The position numbers were made by a program, and so were the translations under genes. The notes beneath the pieces were generated by a model that did not search any database, was not told the origin of the DNA, and worked only from the letters and a program-made list of their open reading frames with translations. A stretch of DNA of 64,000 bases. Source: Epiperipatus broadwayi (lineage: Eukaryota > Onychophora > Udeonychophora > Euonychophora > Peripatidae). The DNA lies in NCBI GenBank assembly GCA_028023455.1, contig JAQFVV010000012.1, positions 3,996,023-4,060,022 on the forward strand. The letters run 5' to 3'. Of this stretch, positions 1-10,499 are shown piece by piece (position 1 is the stretch's first letter; every line of letters starts with the position of its first letter).

Positions 1-189
1 AAAATGACCCTATAATAATATTAAGATTTTTTCTAATTAAATTACCAATATAATTTTATCAGAAAATTTTTTTTGTATATTACTCCATTTAGATAGTTAT
101 CACATAATTACATTATTCTGTAGTATAATTCTTATTATCAATATGCACATGAAATATTAAATACCACTAGCTTTTAAATTGCATAAGAC

Positions 190-468
190 TCATCCAATTA
201 TTTTATTGTTATAATTCCCTTTCAAAATTAATTGTGATTCCATCCATCGTGATGTAATATAATTCTTGAGCACTATAATATATACATAAGCATGAGGTAA
301 ATTTGGTAAAACCTTTGTCAAGATGCACAAAAAATAAAATGATTTCAATATTAGTGATTTTATCCATAGGTATTTGTATCGCATGTGACTATATATTGTA
401 TTTAAATTTAAATAAGCATTTTCTGAAAATGCTTATATATATATATATATATCCATAGGTATGTATAT

Positions 469-508
<40 letters not shown>

Positions 509-795
509 ATATACATACCTATGGATAAAATTACTAATATTGCTAAGGATATTAAAGTATAATATCAATATGTAAAACTGGGGAATTATTTACTAAGGAA
601 TATCAAAATCTTAATTTTCCATATTGTTGTTATTACTTCTTCACAATATCTATTGGAATCATTTTATTTTATGTATCCTGACAAATGCTTTACCAAATTT
701 ACATCATGCTTGTGTCTTTAGTATGGTGCTCAATGATTACATTGCATCACAATTGATGGAATAACAATTATTTTTGAAAGAAAATTATGACAATG
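190..795. repeat. Divergent inverted repeat with a perfect 78-bp palindromic centre
   Basis: The left arm (about 190-375) reappears as a diverged reverse complement on the right (about 505-535 and 650-795). Shared blocks include TTGAGCAC, AAATTTGGTAAA and AAAATGAT. The right arm carries about 110 bp of extra sequence (about 536-648). The centre, 450-527, is an exact palindrome: two outward TATCCATAGG/CCTATGGATA arms around an AT run. No coding potential is seen. This is most likely an old foldback element; the family is not recognised. Confidence 0.7.
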
Positions 796-809
796 GTAAC
801 TGTAATTTT

Positions 810-1798
810 AATAATTTGGAAATTTTAGCTTTTTACAAGGCTGTTATAAAATGTGTAAATTGATACAAAACTAACAGGTAATATCTAATTTATATTAGAG
901 ATGACAGTCATGTGTTTGTTATAGATAAGCTCTACTTCTAGAGTACTCAGAAATTGAACATATTGAGACCAATATAAAATAAATTATTGATTTATAGTAT
1001 AAATATTTGGTTAAAGTGAAATTTTAAGAGTATGATTTTTATTCAATACCTACTTTACTAATAATTAGCCTATTGAGAAAAGGTAGTTGTATATTTAAAA
1101 TATAAATGGGAATAAAAGGTACATTTAATTCCAAAAGTCCAGTACCCATCATTTTCCCATGAAACAACATGTTTGATTTTGTGCTTTATATTGTTTAGGA
1201 AATATTGGTTCATTATATTAGTTAGTTCATTACAAACTTGTTAAAAGAAACATAACATATTTAATTTAGTTGCAGAGTAAATAATAAGTATTTTTAGTTA
1301 TATATTTAGACTATCTTGTTAATAGGTTTAGTTTATTTATTCATAAAAGTTAAATATTCTAATATTTTGAAATGGTAATTCTTTTTGTGTTTAGAAAATC
1401 TTGTTTAATTTGACAGTTGTTAATCAGATATGGTTAAATAAGCTAAGAAATTATTTCTATGAGAGAGGTAATATTACATATAGATCATGATATAGATTGT
1501 TCAATTACATGATTTAAAAATATATTAGCATATTTTAAATCCATTTATATATGCAAAATTTATACCTTCCAGCAATTAATCATTAACCTCATTTTATGTT
1601 ATGATATTGTGACAAGACTCTATATTTTATATTATACTATAACAATTTTATTTGCAGGCAAATAGATATTATTATAAATATTTTAAAAATTTGAATGAAT
1701 AAAAGTTCAGAGAATTTTTAAGTAAGTAATTTTAGACTCATAAAATATATTTAATAAATTTAATAAATGTGGTTTTAATTTCTCCTTATTTGTAATAA
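810..1798. other. AT-rich DNA, nothing recognised
   Basis: No open frame, repeat pair or RNA-like motif in this stretch could be supported by reading both strands. Confidence 0.5.
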
Positions 1799-1854
1799 TA
1801 AAAATACTTAATTGTAAATTATTAGAGAAAAAAATATATAGTTAATAATAAATT

Positions 1855-1906
1855 TGGCTGAACGTTTTCGAGGAACTGTGCCTCATACTCATAGCCTTCG
1901 TGAAAA
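1855..1906 (-). ncRNA. Degenerate hammerhead-like motif at the 3' end of PLE-1
   Basis: On the minus strand, downstream of the PLE-1 stop, GGCT is followed by a damaged core region, a GAGG...CCTC hairpin, then GAAAACGTTC and AGCC. GGCT and AGCC can pair as helix I, GAGG/CCTC as helix II, and the end of GTTC is a permitted UH cleavage position. The CUGANGA strand is not intact (it reads ATGAGTATGA), so this is at best a remnant. PLE terminal repeats are known to carry hammerheads. Confidence 0.4.
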
Positions 1907-1949
1907 TGTACTTAATATATGTAAATGAGAATATTCAAATGAGTTACTG

Positions 1950-2948
1950 TTACGTAGCCCATTTTTTCGAGATGTCAAAGCACGTGTCTCTTTTGTTGAT
2001 TGCATGGATGTCTCTGTTAATGTAGAATGCCTCTTTTATTTTTCTCCTGTAGTCGTTTGGTTCTGAGCATAAAATAACGGGATTAGCAGGGATGAAATTG
2101 TGCCCTGATTGTTTAGTATGTTCAAAAAATGCAGAAGATGTACTGCTGTTCGTTTGGTTTCTGTTGAAGGTGTACCGATGTTGAGCCAATCTGGTGTTAA
2201 TTGTGGCTTTCGTTTCACCATAATATGTGGCGTGGCATCCGGCTTGGGGGCAGGAAATGGAGTACACCACATGTGGGGTGAGCGCTGGATCAATGTAGTC
2301 TTTGGAGTTATTGATCAACCTATTAGTGTTGGGTGGAGTTCTGAATATTATGCTGAATTTGTTGCTCAAGGTTTTCGTTAGTTTGCTGGATATTTTAGGG
2401 ATGTAGGGGACCGTTATTCTAGGTAGATTGGTGCGAGGCAATTTATCATCTATTGTGCTGTTGAATTTCATGACTTTCCTCCTAATGGTTTTGTATTTAA
2501 ATCCTGCTGCTAATAGGTCTTTAATATAATTGTTTATATTTTCCTTCCTATGTGCTTCATATTTACACAAGTGATAGTTTCTAAACATAAATGCTTTGAG
2601 ACCTGCGAATTTGTGCGATGCGGGTGATTTAGAATTAGGATGGATGCAGCTTCGGATTTCGAATGGTTTAACAATCATTTTGTAATCTATTGAGTGGCGG
2701 TCTCTTGACAAGGAAAGGTCGAGATATTTGAGTTCATTACTGTTTTCATATGTAATAGAGAAAGATAGTTTAGTTGTGCTTTGTAATTCGCGTTGTATAT
2801 TTAAAATATTATTTTTAGATGCTATAACGAAAATATCATCTACATATCGTATATATATGAAGTCTGGGTTATTGTTGAAATATTTTGGAATGATGGATTG
2901 CTCATATTTATTTAAGTATATACTGGATAACACGCCACTGATAGCCAA
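1950..2948 (-). CDS. Penelope-like element: 3' part of reverse transcriptase plus GIY-YIG endonuclease (PLE-1)
   Basis: A 332-residue open frame encodes the C-terminal part of a Penelope-like retroelement protein. These elements copy RNA by reverse transcription at a nick made by their own endonuclease. The RT palm motif YVDD is at residues 35-38, followed by LKYLDLSLSR, typical of PLE RTs. A linker runs to about residue 225. The GIY-YIG nuclease follows: VYS at about 228-230, YYGET at 242-246, R253, a conserved H near 283, E306 in KIKEAF and N311, so the expected catalytic residues are present. The frame ends with the usual KKW-rich tail. The N-terminal domain and RT motifs 1-4 are missing; the frame's ATG lies at the boundary of the 61-bp inverted repeat, so it is a truncation start and not the native one. 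The frame has no stops, so the insertion is relatively young or recently truncated. Confidence 0.93.
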   Translation of the reverse strand: MAISGVLSSIYLNKYEQSIIPKYFNNNPDFIYIRYVDDIFVIASKNNILNIQRELQSTTKLSFSITYENSNELKYLDLSLSRDRHSIDYKMIVKPFEIRSCIHPNSKSPASHKFAGLKAFMFRNYHLCKYEAHRKENINNYIKDLLAAGFKYKTIRRKVMKFNSTIDDKLPRTNLPRITVPYIPKISSKLTKTLSNKFSIIFRTPPNTNRLINNSKDYIDPALTPHVVYSISCPQAGCHATYYGETKATINTRLAQHRYTFNRNQTNSSTSSAFFEHTKQSGHNFIPANPVILCSEPNDYRRKIKEAFYINRDIHAINKRDTCFDISKKWAT

Positions 2949-3067
2949 ATTTATTATTAACTATATATTTTTTTCTCTAATAATTTACAATTAAGTATTT
3001 TTAATAAATTTAAATTTTAGAAGTATTTAATATAGCAGTAATTTATTGTTTAGTGATAGAAGGATGT

Positions 3068-3152
3068 GAATGTGTGTAGACTGGGAAGCGAACCCGGGAC
3101 TTCTGCTTGGAAGGCAGCTATGCTAACCGCTATGCCACCAATGCTTGACAAA
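3068..3152 (-). repeat. tRNA-Gly(TCC)-derived SINE head
   Basis: On the minus strand the sequence reads as a tRNA-Gly with A box (TGGCATAGCGG), anticodon loop CTTCCAA (anticodon TCC) and B box (GGTTCGCTTCC). The acceptor strand GCATTGG has no complementary 3' strand, so it cannot fold into a mature tRNA. Similar sequence recurs at 3.86, 16.91 and 30.79 kb, which marks it as a SINE or pseudogene family. Confidence 0.75.
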
Positions 3153-3854
3153 TGTGTGTGAATTTTCTTTATCTTAAAATTTACAAATCTTACTATTTAA
3201 AAACTTCATATTACTTTATATATATATAAATCATAAAATTACATTATTTGATAAAAATGAGAAATGCATTATTTCAAAAATGAATATGTAATACGTTTAT
3301 TTATTTTTTAAAAAAGATATTTTATATTAAAATATTTATGTAATGTTTTAATTTAAATACTTTTTGTATTTGAATTGTGATATGCTTTTAAAATGGTCAT
3401 TCCAAAGAAAAAATGTGTGTATAAACTTCTTTGAGAAAAGTACTGGAAATCATGGAGCATGAAATGTGATCATGGATTGGCCATTCTGAAAATATCATGA
3501 CAATAAATTATATAAATAGAAACTTGTAAATATGTGTTAACACTTTCTTAAATGTCTTTTTTATGCTTATTCTATTCTATGTCAATGTAGGAACAGTTAA
3601 TGAACATGGACAGCTAAAAAGTTAAAGTTTGTCAGAAAAGGCAGACTCTTGTTAACACCCCTTGCCTTTTCTGCCTGGCAGGAAACTATTTATAAAACAT
3701 TCATCTTAAAAATAAGAATAATAATAATATTGTCACTAATTACTTCATAATAGAACTTTTTTAAAATCGTAATGAAATTCTAAAAGCTTTTTCAGCAAAT
3801 TTGTAATTGACTTTACAGAAATAACAAAATATAAACAATAGGCAATTAACTTTA
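3153..3854. other. AT-rich DNA with one short imperfect hairpin
   Basis: The only structure seen is a pair AGAAAAGGCAG / TTGCCTTTTCTGCC at about 3636-3678. Nothing else is recognised. Confidence 0.4.
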
Positions 3855-3931
3855 CTTTTTTTTTCATATGTCAAATGCATTGAACAGGAAGGCAGTTATG
3901 CTAACCACTATGCCACCAATGCTTGACAACA
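3855..3931 (-). repeat. Internally deleted tRNA-Gly SINE fragment
   Basis: The minus strand reads tRNA-Gly A box and anticodon loop (GCATTGGTGGCATAGTGG ... GCCTTCC), then skips the T-arm and continues into the SINE body AATGCATTTGACATATGA and an A-run. The body matches the copy at 16.91 kb. It directly abuts a PLE endonuclease fragment. Confidence 0.65.
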
Positions 3932-4174
3932 GATTGGCTCAACACAAATACACATATACAAGAGCAATAACCAAAAAAGAAGGCAGTTCTGGATTTGCTG
4001 ACTACCACCAAGAGCTCAACCACAGATTTAAACTCTCCAAGGCTGATATATTATGCACAGAAAGAAATGACATCAAGAGAAAAATCAAGGAAGCTTGTTT
4101 TATCACCAATGATATCAGCGCAAATAAATAGAAAAGACATTTGTTTTGCCATTTCCAGAAAATGGATGATATAG
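3927..4174 (+). pseudogene. Penelope-like element fragment: end of the GIY-YIG endonuclease
   Basis: The plus-strand translation begins NRLAQHKYTYTRA, matching the RLAQHRYTF segment of PLE-1, and continues through a conserved H, RNDIKRKIKEACF (catalytic E) and then, after a frameshift at about 4128-4132, KDICFAISRKW and a stop at 4172. The RT, the GIY and YIG strands and the first half of the nuclease are absent. It is a dead remnant fused at its 5' side to a tRNA-Gly SINE scrap. Confidence 0.85.
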
Positions 4175-5710
4175 GAGATAGTTTTGCATACATTTTAATG
4201 ACGCCAATAATCTAAGAGATTATGATTATGGAGTAACAAAACTCTGAAAGCACTTAGTCTTCAGAAATTATGATACTAAAAGCCTATAGAAATTATTATA
4301 TAAAACAAGTTTCACCACAACGCATCAGCATGTTATTAATTTACTTTAACATGTATGTATTAATAGACTTCTTTTTAAAAAAAAAAATCATCATTGTCAC
4401 TGATGTCTACAAATTGCTGAAGCAGAATAAACTATGCATCAACTAATGGACTTTTAAACTTTATTTTTATATTGATATTATTTATATTTAAAAAAAATAT
4501 GTATATGTTAAAATTAAGTAATTTATTTTCTTGAAATTATATTTGCAGCATTTCTCTAGATTATATAGTTATGCAGAGCAGATATATTTATTTAATAATA
4601 ATATATCTTTATTGCATAAATTACATCTTTTGTGTGAAAATATTGTGTATGAGTGAAATTATTTTAATTTTACTAAACTAAGTTGTATTACATCAAATTT
4701 ATTTTAAATATCACATTATCTTTATTTCACATACAGTATGTTTTTGATAGAATTTAGTGAGTTAATTTTATATTTATATATTACAGTCTCTCTATAAAAA
4801 TTGTGGCTGTTCTTTTATTAGAATTTATTTTGATAATTAAAATAATTCTCTTAATTTTATACATATAGTAGCATACAGAGATGCTTTGTCATTAAGCCAC
4901 TTAAAAAAGTAATAGAATAGCATAAGAAATTGTCACCATTATAATTATCTGATAATAATAAAATTGTATTACATTATGTTCATAAAAAGTACTCCTAGTC
5001 ATAAAGTAATATATTTATATTTAGCAGAACTAAAATGGAATGTGATTATTCTCAAGAAACTTAAGAAAGCATATTACTTAATTTTATTCAAAATTAATTC
5101 TTAATATACCATCTTGTTTATTACTTCTATAACTTGAAATATTCAAATGTGCTCAATGTTAAAATATAGCAAAACTTATGCTCCACCATATAATGATATA
5201 TATATTATTTAAGAAAACTATTTCAAAGAAACAAGGTTGATAAATATTAAATAAAAGATAACACATACTATTCTCTTGGATCAAGTACAGTATTCATTAT
5301 ATATATTTTATTTATTCACTTTTATGTAAATAAAATTTTGTATTTATTTATTAATTAATTTGTCTTCATATTTCTTCTAGTTAAGGTTATGTCACTTATC
5401 ATTATTCACATTAATCACATTCACCTTGAAATGCATATATATATAATTTTATTTAAAAACCTTGAGAATAATATTCCATAAATCTTTTTACTTATTGTTA
5501 TCATCATGGCATTTAATGAAGAATCTTAAGAAAGGAGAATAATTATTTAGTATGATCTTTATCAAACTTGTCATTTCAAAACCATACACATGCAGATTAA
5601 ATATTGTTATGAAATTAGACATGTTCAAATACTTACTTTAATTTAGTGTAACTAAATTAAATATCCATGAATTGCTAAAACCTGAGATATTTAGTTTATT
5701 TTAAAAGTAA
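4175..5710. other. AT-rich DNA, nothing recognised
   Basis: No coding frame, SINE head, ribozyme core or long inverted repeat was found. Confidence 0.5.
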
Positions 5711-5802
5711 ATATAGGGGATTTGAATACAGACTTTCAAGCACTCTTCAACTATCCACACTATTTTATACCACTTATACACCTGCTCACACGCATGTAGA
5801 AA

Positions 5803-5872
5803 ATATAAATAATCACCAATATACATATTTAATGCTGAAGCAGCACTCATCGGTTGTTCCAGATTATCATCT
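5803..5872 (-). ncRNA. Family A hammerhead ribozyme, damaged core
   Basis: On the minus strand the helix II hairpin GTGCTG..CAGCAT and the downstream ATATTGGTGATTATT segment are kept. The core reads CCGATGA instead of CUGAUGA, and TAAA replaces GAAA. It is probably inactive. Confidence 0.7.
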
Positions 5873-5889
5873 CCCACATATATATATAT

Positions 5890-5962
5890 ATATAATCAGA
5901 GGACAAACTGATGAGTGCTGGTTCAGCACAAAATACATATATTGATGATTATTTATCTTTTC
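5890..5962 (+). ncRNA. Family A hammerhead ribozyme, one core base changed
   Basis: CTGATGA is at 5908-5914, followed by a perfect 6-bp helix II GTGCTG-GTT-CAGCAC (5915-5929). The conserved GAAA reads AAAA (G12 to A), which should cripple cleavage. A short helix III and a UA cleavage site follow before the helix I strand. Confidence 0.75.
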
Positions 5963-6521
5963 TACATGCGTGTGGTCATGTGTATCAGTGATATGATATA
6001 GCATGGATAGATGAAGGGTGCTTGAAAGTCTGAGTTCAAATCCCCTATATTTATAGTTTTTAAAAAATAAACATCTTATAATCATTTATTTATATAGCTA
6101 TCTAAATGTTTTTTCAATTAACAAAGAAAAATCACTTTCCCTAACTTAAAATATTCTGAAAATAGTTAACAATTAATTGGAACAAAAGTTGGGAAGATAA
6201 GCAAAAATCCAAACTATTAACAAGAATACTGTCTATTAAAATTGTGTTGCAAACAAAGGCACCAATATTTTATAACAATTAAATATAAGAAATGCTTTTA
6301 GACTGATTTTTTTTTTAAAAAAAACAACGTTCATTCTATCTATGTAATAAAGGAACCCTTTCAACATTCTAATTTAAAGCAATTAATGAAAAGCCTGGAG
6401 CAACAGTTTAAAATAAAATATTGATTATTGAAATGCATATAGGGGATTTGAACACAGGCTTTTAAGTACCCTTCAACTATCTACACTATCTTATATTACT
6501 GATACCCACAGACATGTAGAA

Positions 6522-6591
6522 AAGATAAATAATCACCAATATACGTATTTCATGCTGAACCAGTACTCATCAGTTCGTCCAGATTATCATC
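6522..6591 (-). ncRNA. Family A type I hammerhead ribozyme (left arm)
   Basis: The minus-strand CTGATGA (plus 6567-6573) is followed by the helix II hairpin (GTACTG-GTT-CAGCAT, one mismatch) and GAAA. A very short helix III then leads to a UA cleavage site. The helix I strands TTGGTGATTAT and ATAATC..ACGAA pair with one mismatch and a bulge. Confidence 0.78.
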
Positions 6592-6654
6592 TCCCACATA
6601 TATATATAATCAGTGCTCAGTTTACCAGTACTCTTCAGTTTATCCATGTGTGGG

Positions 6655-6722
6655 AGATGATAATCTGGACGAACTGATGAGTACTGGTTCAGCATGAAAT
6701 ATGTATATTGGTGATTAGTTAT
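6655..6722 (+). ncRNA. Family A type I hammerhead ribozyme (right arm)
   Basis: CTGATGA is at 6674-6680, helix II GTACTG-GTT-CAGCAT at 6681-6695 and GAAA at 6696-6699. The predicted cleavage is after A6707 (U16.1 = T6706). Helix I is made by 6708-6717 (TTGGTGATTA) with 6661-6673 (TAATCTGGACGAA), including one G-G mismatch and a bulge. All core bases required by the hammerhead consensus are present. Confidence 0.8.
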
Positions 6723-7118
6723 CTTTTCTCGTGTGTGGTCAAGTGTATCAGTGGTATGAGATAATATGGATAGTTGAAGGGTGCTTGAAAGTCTGTGTTC
6801 AAATCCCCATATTTACAATTAAGCTTCAGGTAAATGAAGAATGCGTGTATTTCAAATATTAAATATATAATAATAAATAATGCAAAAATGTGATTTCTTA
6901 AGAGAATTTGTCACGGACTATCCACGAATATAAAAATAATTAAAATATTCCAAGTAAAAGTGATTTCTGCCATAGATCCATTAAAACTTGAGAAAAATGT
7001 CAATACTTGGTAATAATACATTCTGATCTATGTCACAAAGAACCATTTTAAACAATAATGTTAAATAAGAATTGAAGAGGAAAAAAAACACATCTTATTC
7101 CAAGCACAGTAAAAAGTA

Positions 7119-7235
<117 letters not shown>

Positions 7236-7439
7236 AATATATTTTGAATTTTTGCCTCATTTCAGTTGGAGCCACGAGTAGAATGGAAAACCAAGGAAAG
7301 CAATTGATTTTCCATTAAACATATCTATACAGTGCTTGCCTGTGTATATTGACCATGCAGCAGTTTTATTTGTGTTAATTTTTTAAATTAAAATTGGAGG
7401 TATAATGCTTGATTATCTCTTGTAGTATGGGGAGATTGA

Positions 7440-7960
7440 TATATTTAAATCAATGTTTAGGATTTGAATACGTTTTTATTTTTTCCTATATCTCTATTAA
7501 TAGAGGATTGATATATAGTATGAAGAGCAATGCATTGAGGGGAGATCGTTGTGGGATAGATTGACTTGATCTGAAAGCTGGTGATTTTTTCCCATTCGTA
7601 TTTCATAGCTGAGTAATAGATTGGCTATTATATATAGTAGGGATGGGGGTATTGTTGTATTTTTAGCATATCTAATAATTTGGCAATGGGCACAGAGTCA
7701 AAAACTATTTCTACGTCAAGTTGTACAGTTTCTTTCTTTTCTTTACTGCTTCAATAATTGTTTTGTACATTAGGGCACCCTGGTGAATGGATGGTAACAC
7801 AGGCAGTAAGTGTTGTTGTATTTTTTCTTTATTGCTTTTTCGACTCAAGGAATTTATGAAATCCCCTGTGGAGTATATCAAGCCATATATATAAAAAGGA
7901 GTAATTATTTGCATTATTGCTAGAAGAAATGAACATATTAATACATTTAAAAAAATCATT
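7440..7960 (-). pseudogene. LINE reverse transcriptase fragment
   Basis: Read on the minus strand with frameshifts, the segment shows GALMYKTIIEAVKKRK, then VQLDVEIVFDSVP (RT motif A with its aspartate in LDV), LLDMLKI, and PLNALLFILYINPLL (RT motif B region, normally QG.PLS..LF). The order and spacing match the non-LTR RT fragment at 53.8-55.3 kb, so the two are probably related. The catalytic YxDD box and everything after it are missing, as are all upstream domains. It is a dead fragment about 520 bp long. Confidence 0.75.
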
Positions 7961-10495
7961 CAACATTTAGAGTACCTCTTCTCCCTATTTTAGCTACTAG
8001 CAATTTTTCAAAACTATAATTCTATCGAGACTCAACAATTATTATCAAATAATATATAGAGATTTTGAAAAGCCCAAATTGTATTAAGAAACATACTGAA
8101 AACTTCAACCTACTAACTATATAAAAGAGGTTTTTTACACAAAAAAATAAAAACCATTATTTAAATTTTAATTTGTTTGGTACTCACCATTTTTAGTATG
8201 GTTGTCACTCTTTATTTATTATTATTTAAGAATCTTCACCTTGTTTTATTTTGTTCTCCAATTTAAAATATTTTATTTTTATACATATTTTTTTACAATT
8301 TTTAATTAATTTTTTACAATTTTGTATTTCTTAGCAAATAACATTGTAATGACAACTTTATTAAAAAAACATTAATTCACCAAAACATTGGTAATTATAT
8401 ACTTTAATATCTTATGTGATTGCTCTCAAAAATTTACATGAATTATATATATATGTTCAGTCTATATATGCAAGATAACAATACACCAAACCAATGAAGT
8501 TTGTAATGATTAATATTGTATTGGTACAAACAGCTCACTTTCTTTGATTTCTCTTAACAATCACCCTCATTGGATAATCTGTACAAGGATGCCACTAGGT
8601 CGACTGCTTAGCATTAGACAGACAATTCTTCTCAGGTCATAGTGTTTATTTATTTAGTTTGTAGGTTATTAAACCCAAAGTAACTGGTAACAGACAAAAT
8701 ACACTTTTATCCCCAATTCTTTAACCAGAATCTATTGATTGAAAAGCAGTGTAATGAATTCAGATAAATATATGAGAAAATTTTATTTAATAATAACCTT
8801 TATTAAGCCTTTCACAATACGTGCACTCCATATGTACTCAGGTACGATCTTTAAATTCACTTCCTAATTAGCTTTATTTTCTATTCCCACTATGCAATTA
8901 TGCATTAAATAACATTGATATCTTGTATCTATCTTGAGAATATACACTCAACAATTACCTATGGATCAGTGCAGACCCCATCTTATCATTGGAATCTCAC
9001 TAAAATATGATTGCTAATAATAAGCGAATACATTAGTGAGCAAATGATTATTGCCTATGCCCAAAACCTCTACCTCAACTTAAAATATTATTCAGTTTTA
9101 ACTAATGACAATAATACAGTATCTTTGTGTCATTATGACCACATTATCCCTTTACATTTCTCTTTAAATTTGATTACTCCTCACCTTAATTAAAATTGGT
9201 CTAGCTTGGCATAAGATACATACACACACATATAATCATAAAGTTTACACAATGAACATCAATAATAAAGTGAAATGTTAACATGATAATCATTATAGCA
9301 TCATAGATATAAAGAAAATATTTAATAATACCTCACACTCTATTGTTGAGAGGTTATACCCAGGCATATAATTTGTTACATTTAAACAGTCACTAATTGA
9401 ATCTTGCATACTAAACATAATAAAGTTCAGTGGTTTTAAAACAATAGTTTATATTTACCTATTTCCTTTATTGTGCTTTCAAAGATTCTGAAGTTGGCAT
9501 TGACCATCTGATTCAAATGAAAATACAGCTATCAGATTGCCTAAATCATTCCCTTGTGAACTGATCCAGATTTAAATTTCTTTTTCCTTGTTGAGATCTG
9601 GTGAGAATTTGCCTGTTTTTTCTTATATCATATTATAGCCTTGGTTAGCTTGTTGGTCTCCGTCATTCTGTGTAGAATAAATGCCTAGAAGACATTTGGG
9701 AAAAACATTAGGGAGAGAATCTCCCAGGAGAGATTTTGAAGACTCTAGCCAGACAACATTTTAACTTTTTCTTATCTTAACTGCTCTTCATGACTTTACA
9801 TCTTATAAATTAATCTCTTCCATAAAAAAATCAAAATAATTTTTCCAATTTATAGTTGTTGTTTTTATCTCATCACTCTGTACTTTCTGGCTATGTGTCA
9901 TACTTTGCTTGTGGAATTTTAAAAAAATTATTTTATTTTCTTTCTTTTGAAATCTCCTGCATGATTACACAAAGATGCCATAGTGACTTCTTTGTAATTT
10001 CCTTTTTTATTATTATCAATTTTTTTTTGTATCAACTTTAACCCCCAACAATAGACTTTGATTTACAAATCTTACTTCCTTTCTTTGTTTTTTTTTCTTT
10101 ATAATTTAAAAGAAACTGTGTATTTAAAGATGAAATATTTTTCTAAAACAATTATCAGATAAAAATAATAAATCAAACTTGAAAGCTTAATTCTTTAGAA
10201 AGATAAAATTTTATAAAAGTGATTATATATTCAAACATACACATAAATTCTATACTTTTCAAATTTAGTATATTTTAATACTATACTACTTATAAAATAA
10301 TTGAAATCCTCTAAACTGTAAAATAACAATCTATTCACATATTTTATTCTTTATTTTATTTCATTAAAAATTTGAACTTGTATAGTATATTTTACATTTA
10401 CTTTTTTTTATAAATTATTGAATAAATATACTTTAAGTACTTCTTTAATAATTTATGTAAATAATATTTGTCTAAATCGCATGTTGTGAATAAAT
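7961..10495. other. AT-rich DNA, nothing recognised
   Basis: Short open frames here (for example 9011-9193, 9856-10041) have AT-driven composition and no motif. No repeat pair or RNA was supported. Confidence 0.5.
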
Positions 10496-10499
10496 TGGT

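Larger units (their letters stand above)
1799..3003. repeat. 61-bp perfect inverted repeat bracketing PLE-1
   Basis: Positions 1799-1859 are the exact reverse complement of 2943-3003. The interior (1860-2942) is a 5'-truncated Penelope-like element on the minus strand. The boundary is sharp at both ends. On the minus strand the element's 3' end runs straight into AGCC of one arm, and its 5' truncation point abuts the other arm. The repeat could be a terminal extension of the element or an inverted duplication of target DNA made on insertion. Confidence 0.9.
5711..6050. mobile_element. Family A foldback element, copy 1 (two hammerhead arms)
   Basis: The left arm starts ATATAGGGGATTTGAA and the right arm ends TTCAAATCCCCTATAT. 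The arms, each about 160 bp, are near-perfect reverse complements over TIR, spacer and ribozyme, with a short TA-rich centre at about 5875-5895. No protein is encoded. A second copy lies 390 bp downstream in the same layout. Confidence 0.85.
6438..6813. mobile_element. Family A foldback element, copy 2 (two hammerhead arms)
   Basis: Same termini as copy 1 (ATAGGGGATTTGAACACA at left, GTGTTCAAATCCCCAT at right). Arms of about 165 bp surround a centre at about 6600-6650 that holds extra short repeats (CAGTGCTCAGTTTACCAG). Both arms carry an intact CUGAUGA and GAAA, making this the best-kept foldback in the window. Confidence 0.88.

Noticed and set aside
2036-2381. Open frames overlapping PLE-1 (minus 2036-2293, plus 2109-2381)
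   Set aside because: Shadows of the PLE-1 coding frame, without motifs of their own.
3068-3152. Functional tRNA-Gly gene
   Set aside because: The acceptor stem cannot pair and the sequence belongs to a dispersed family.
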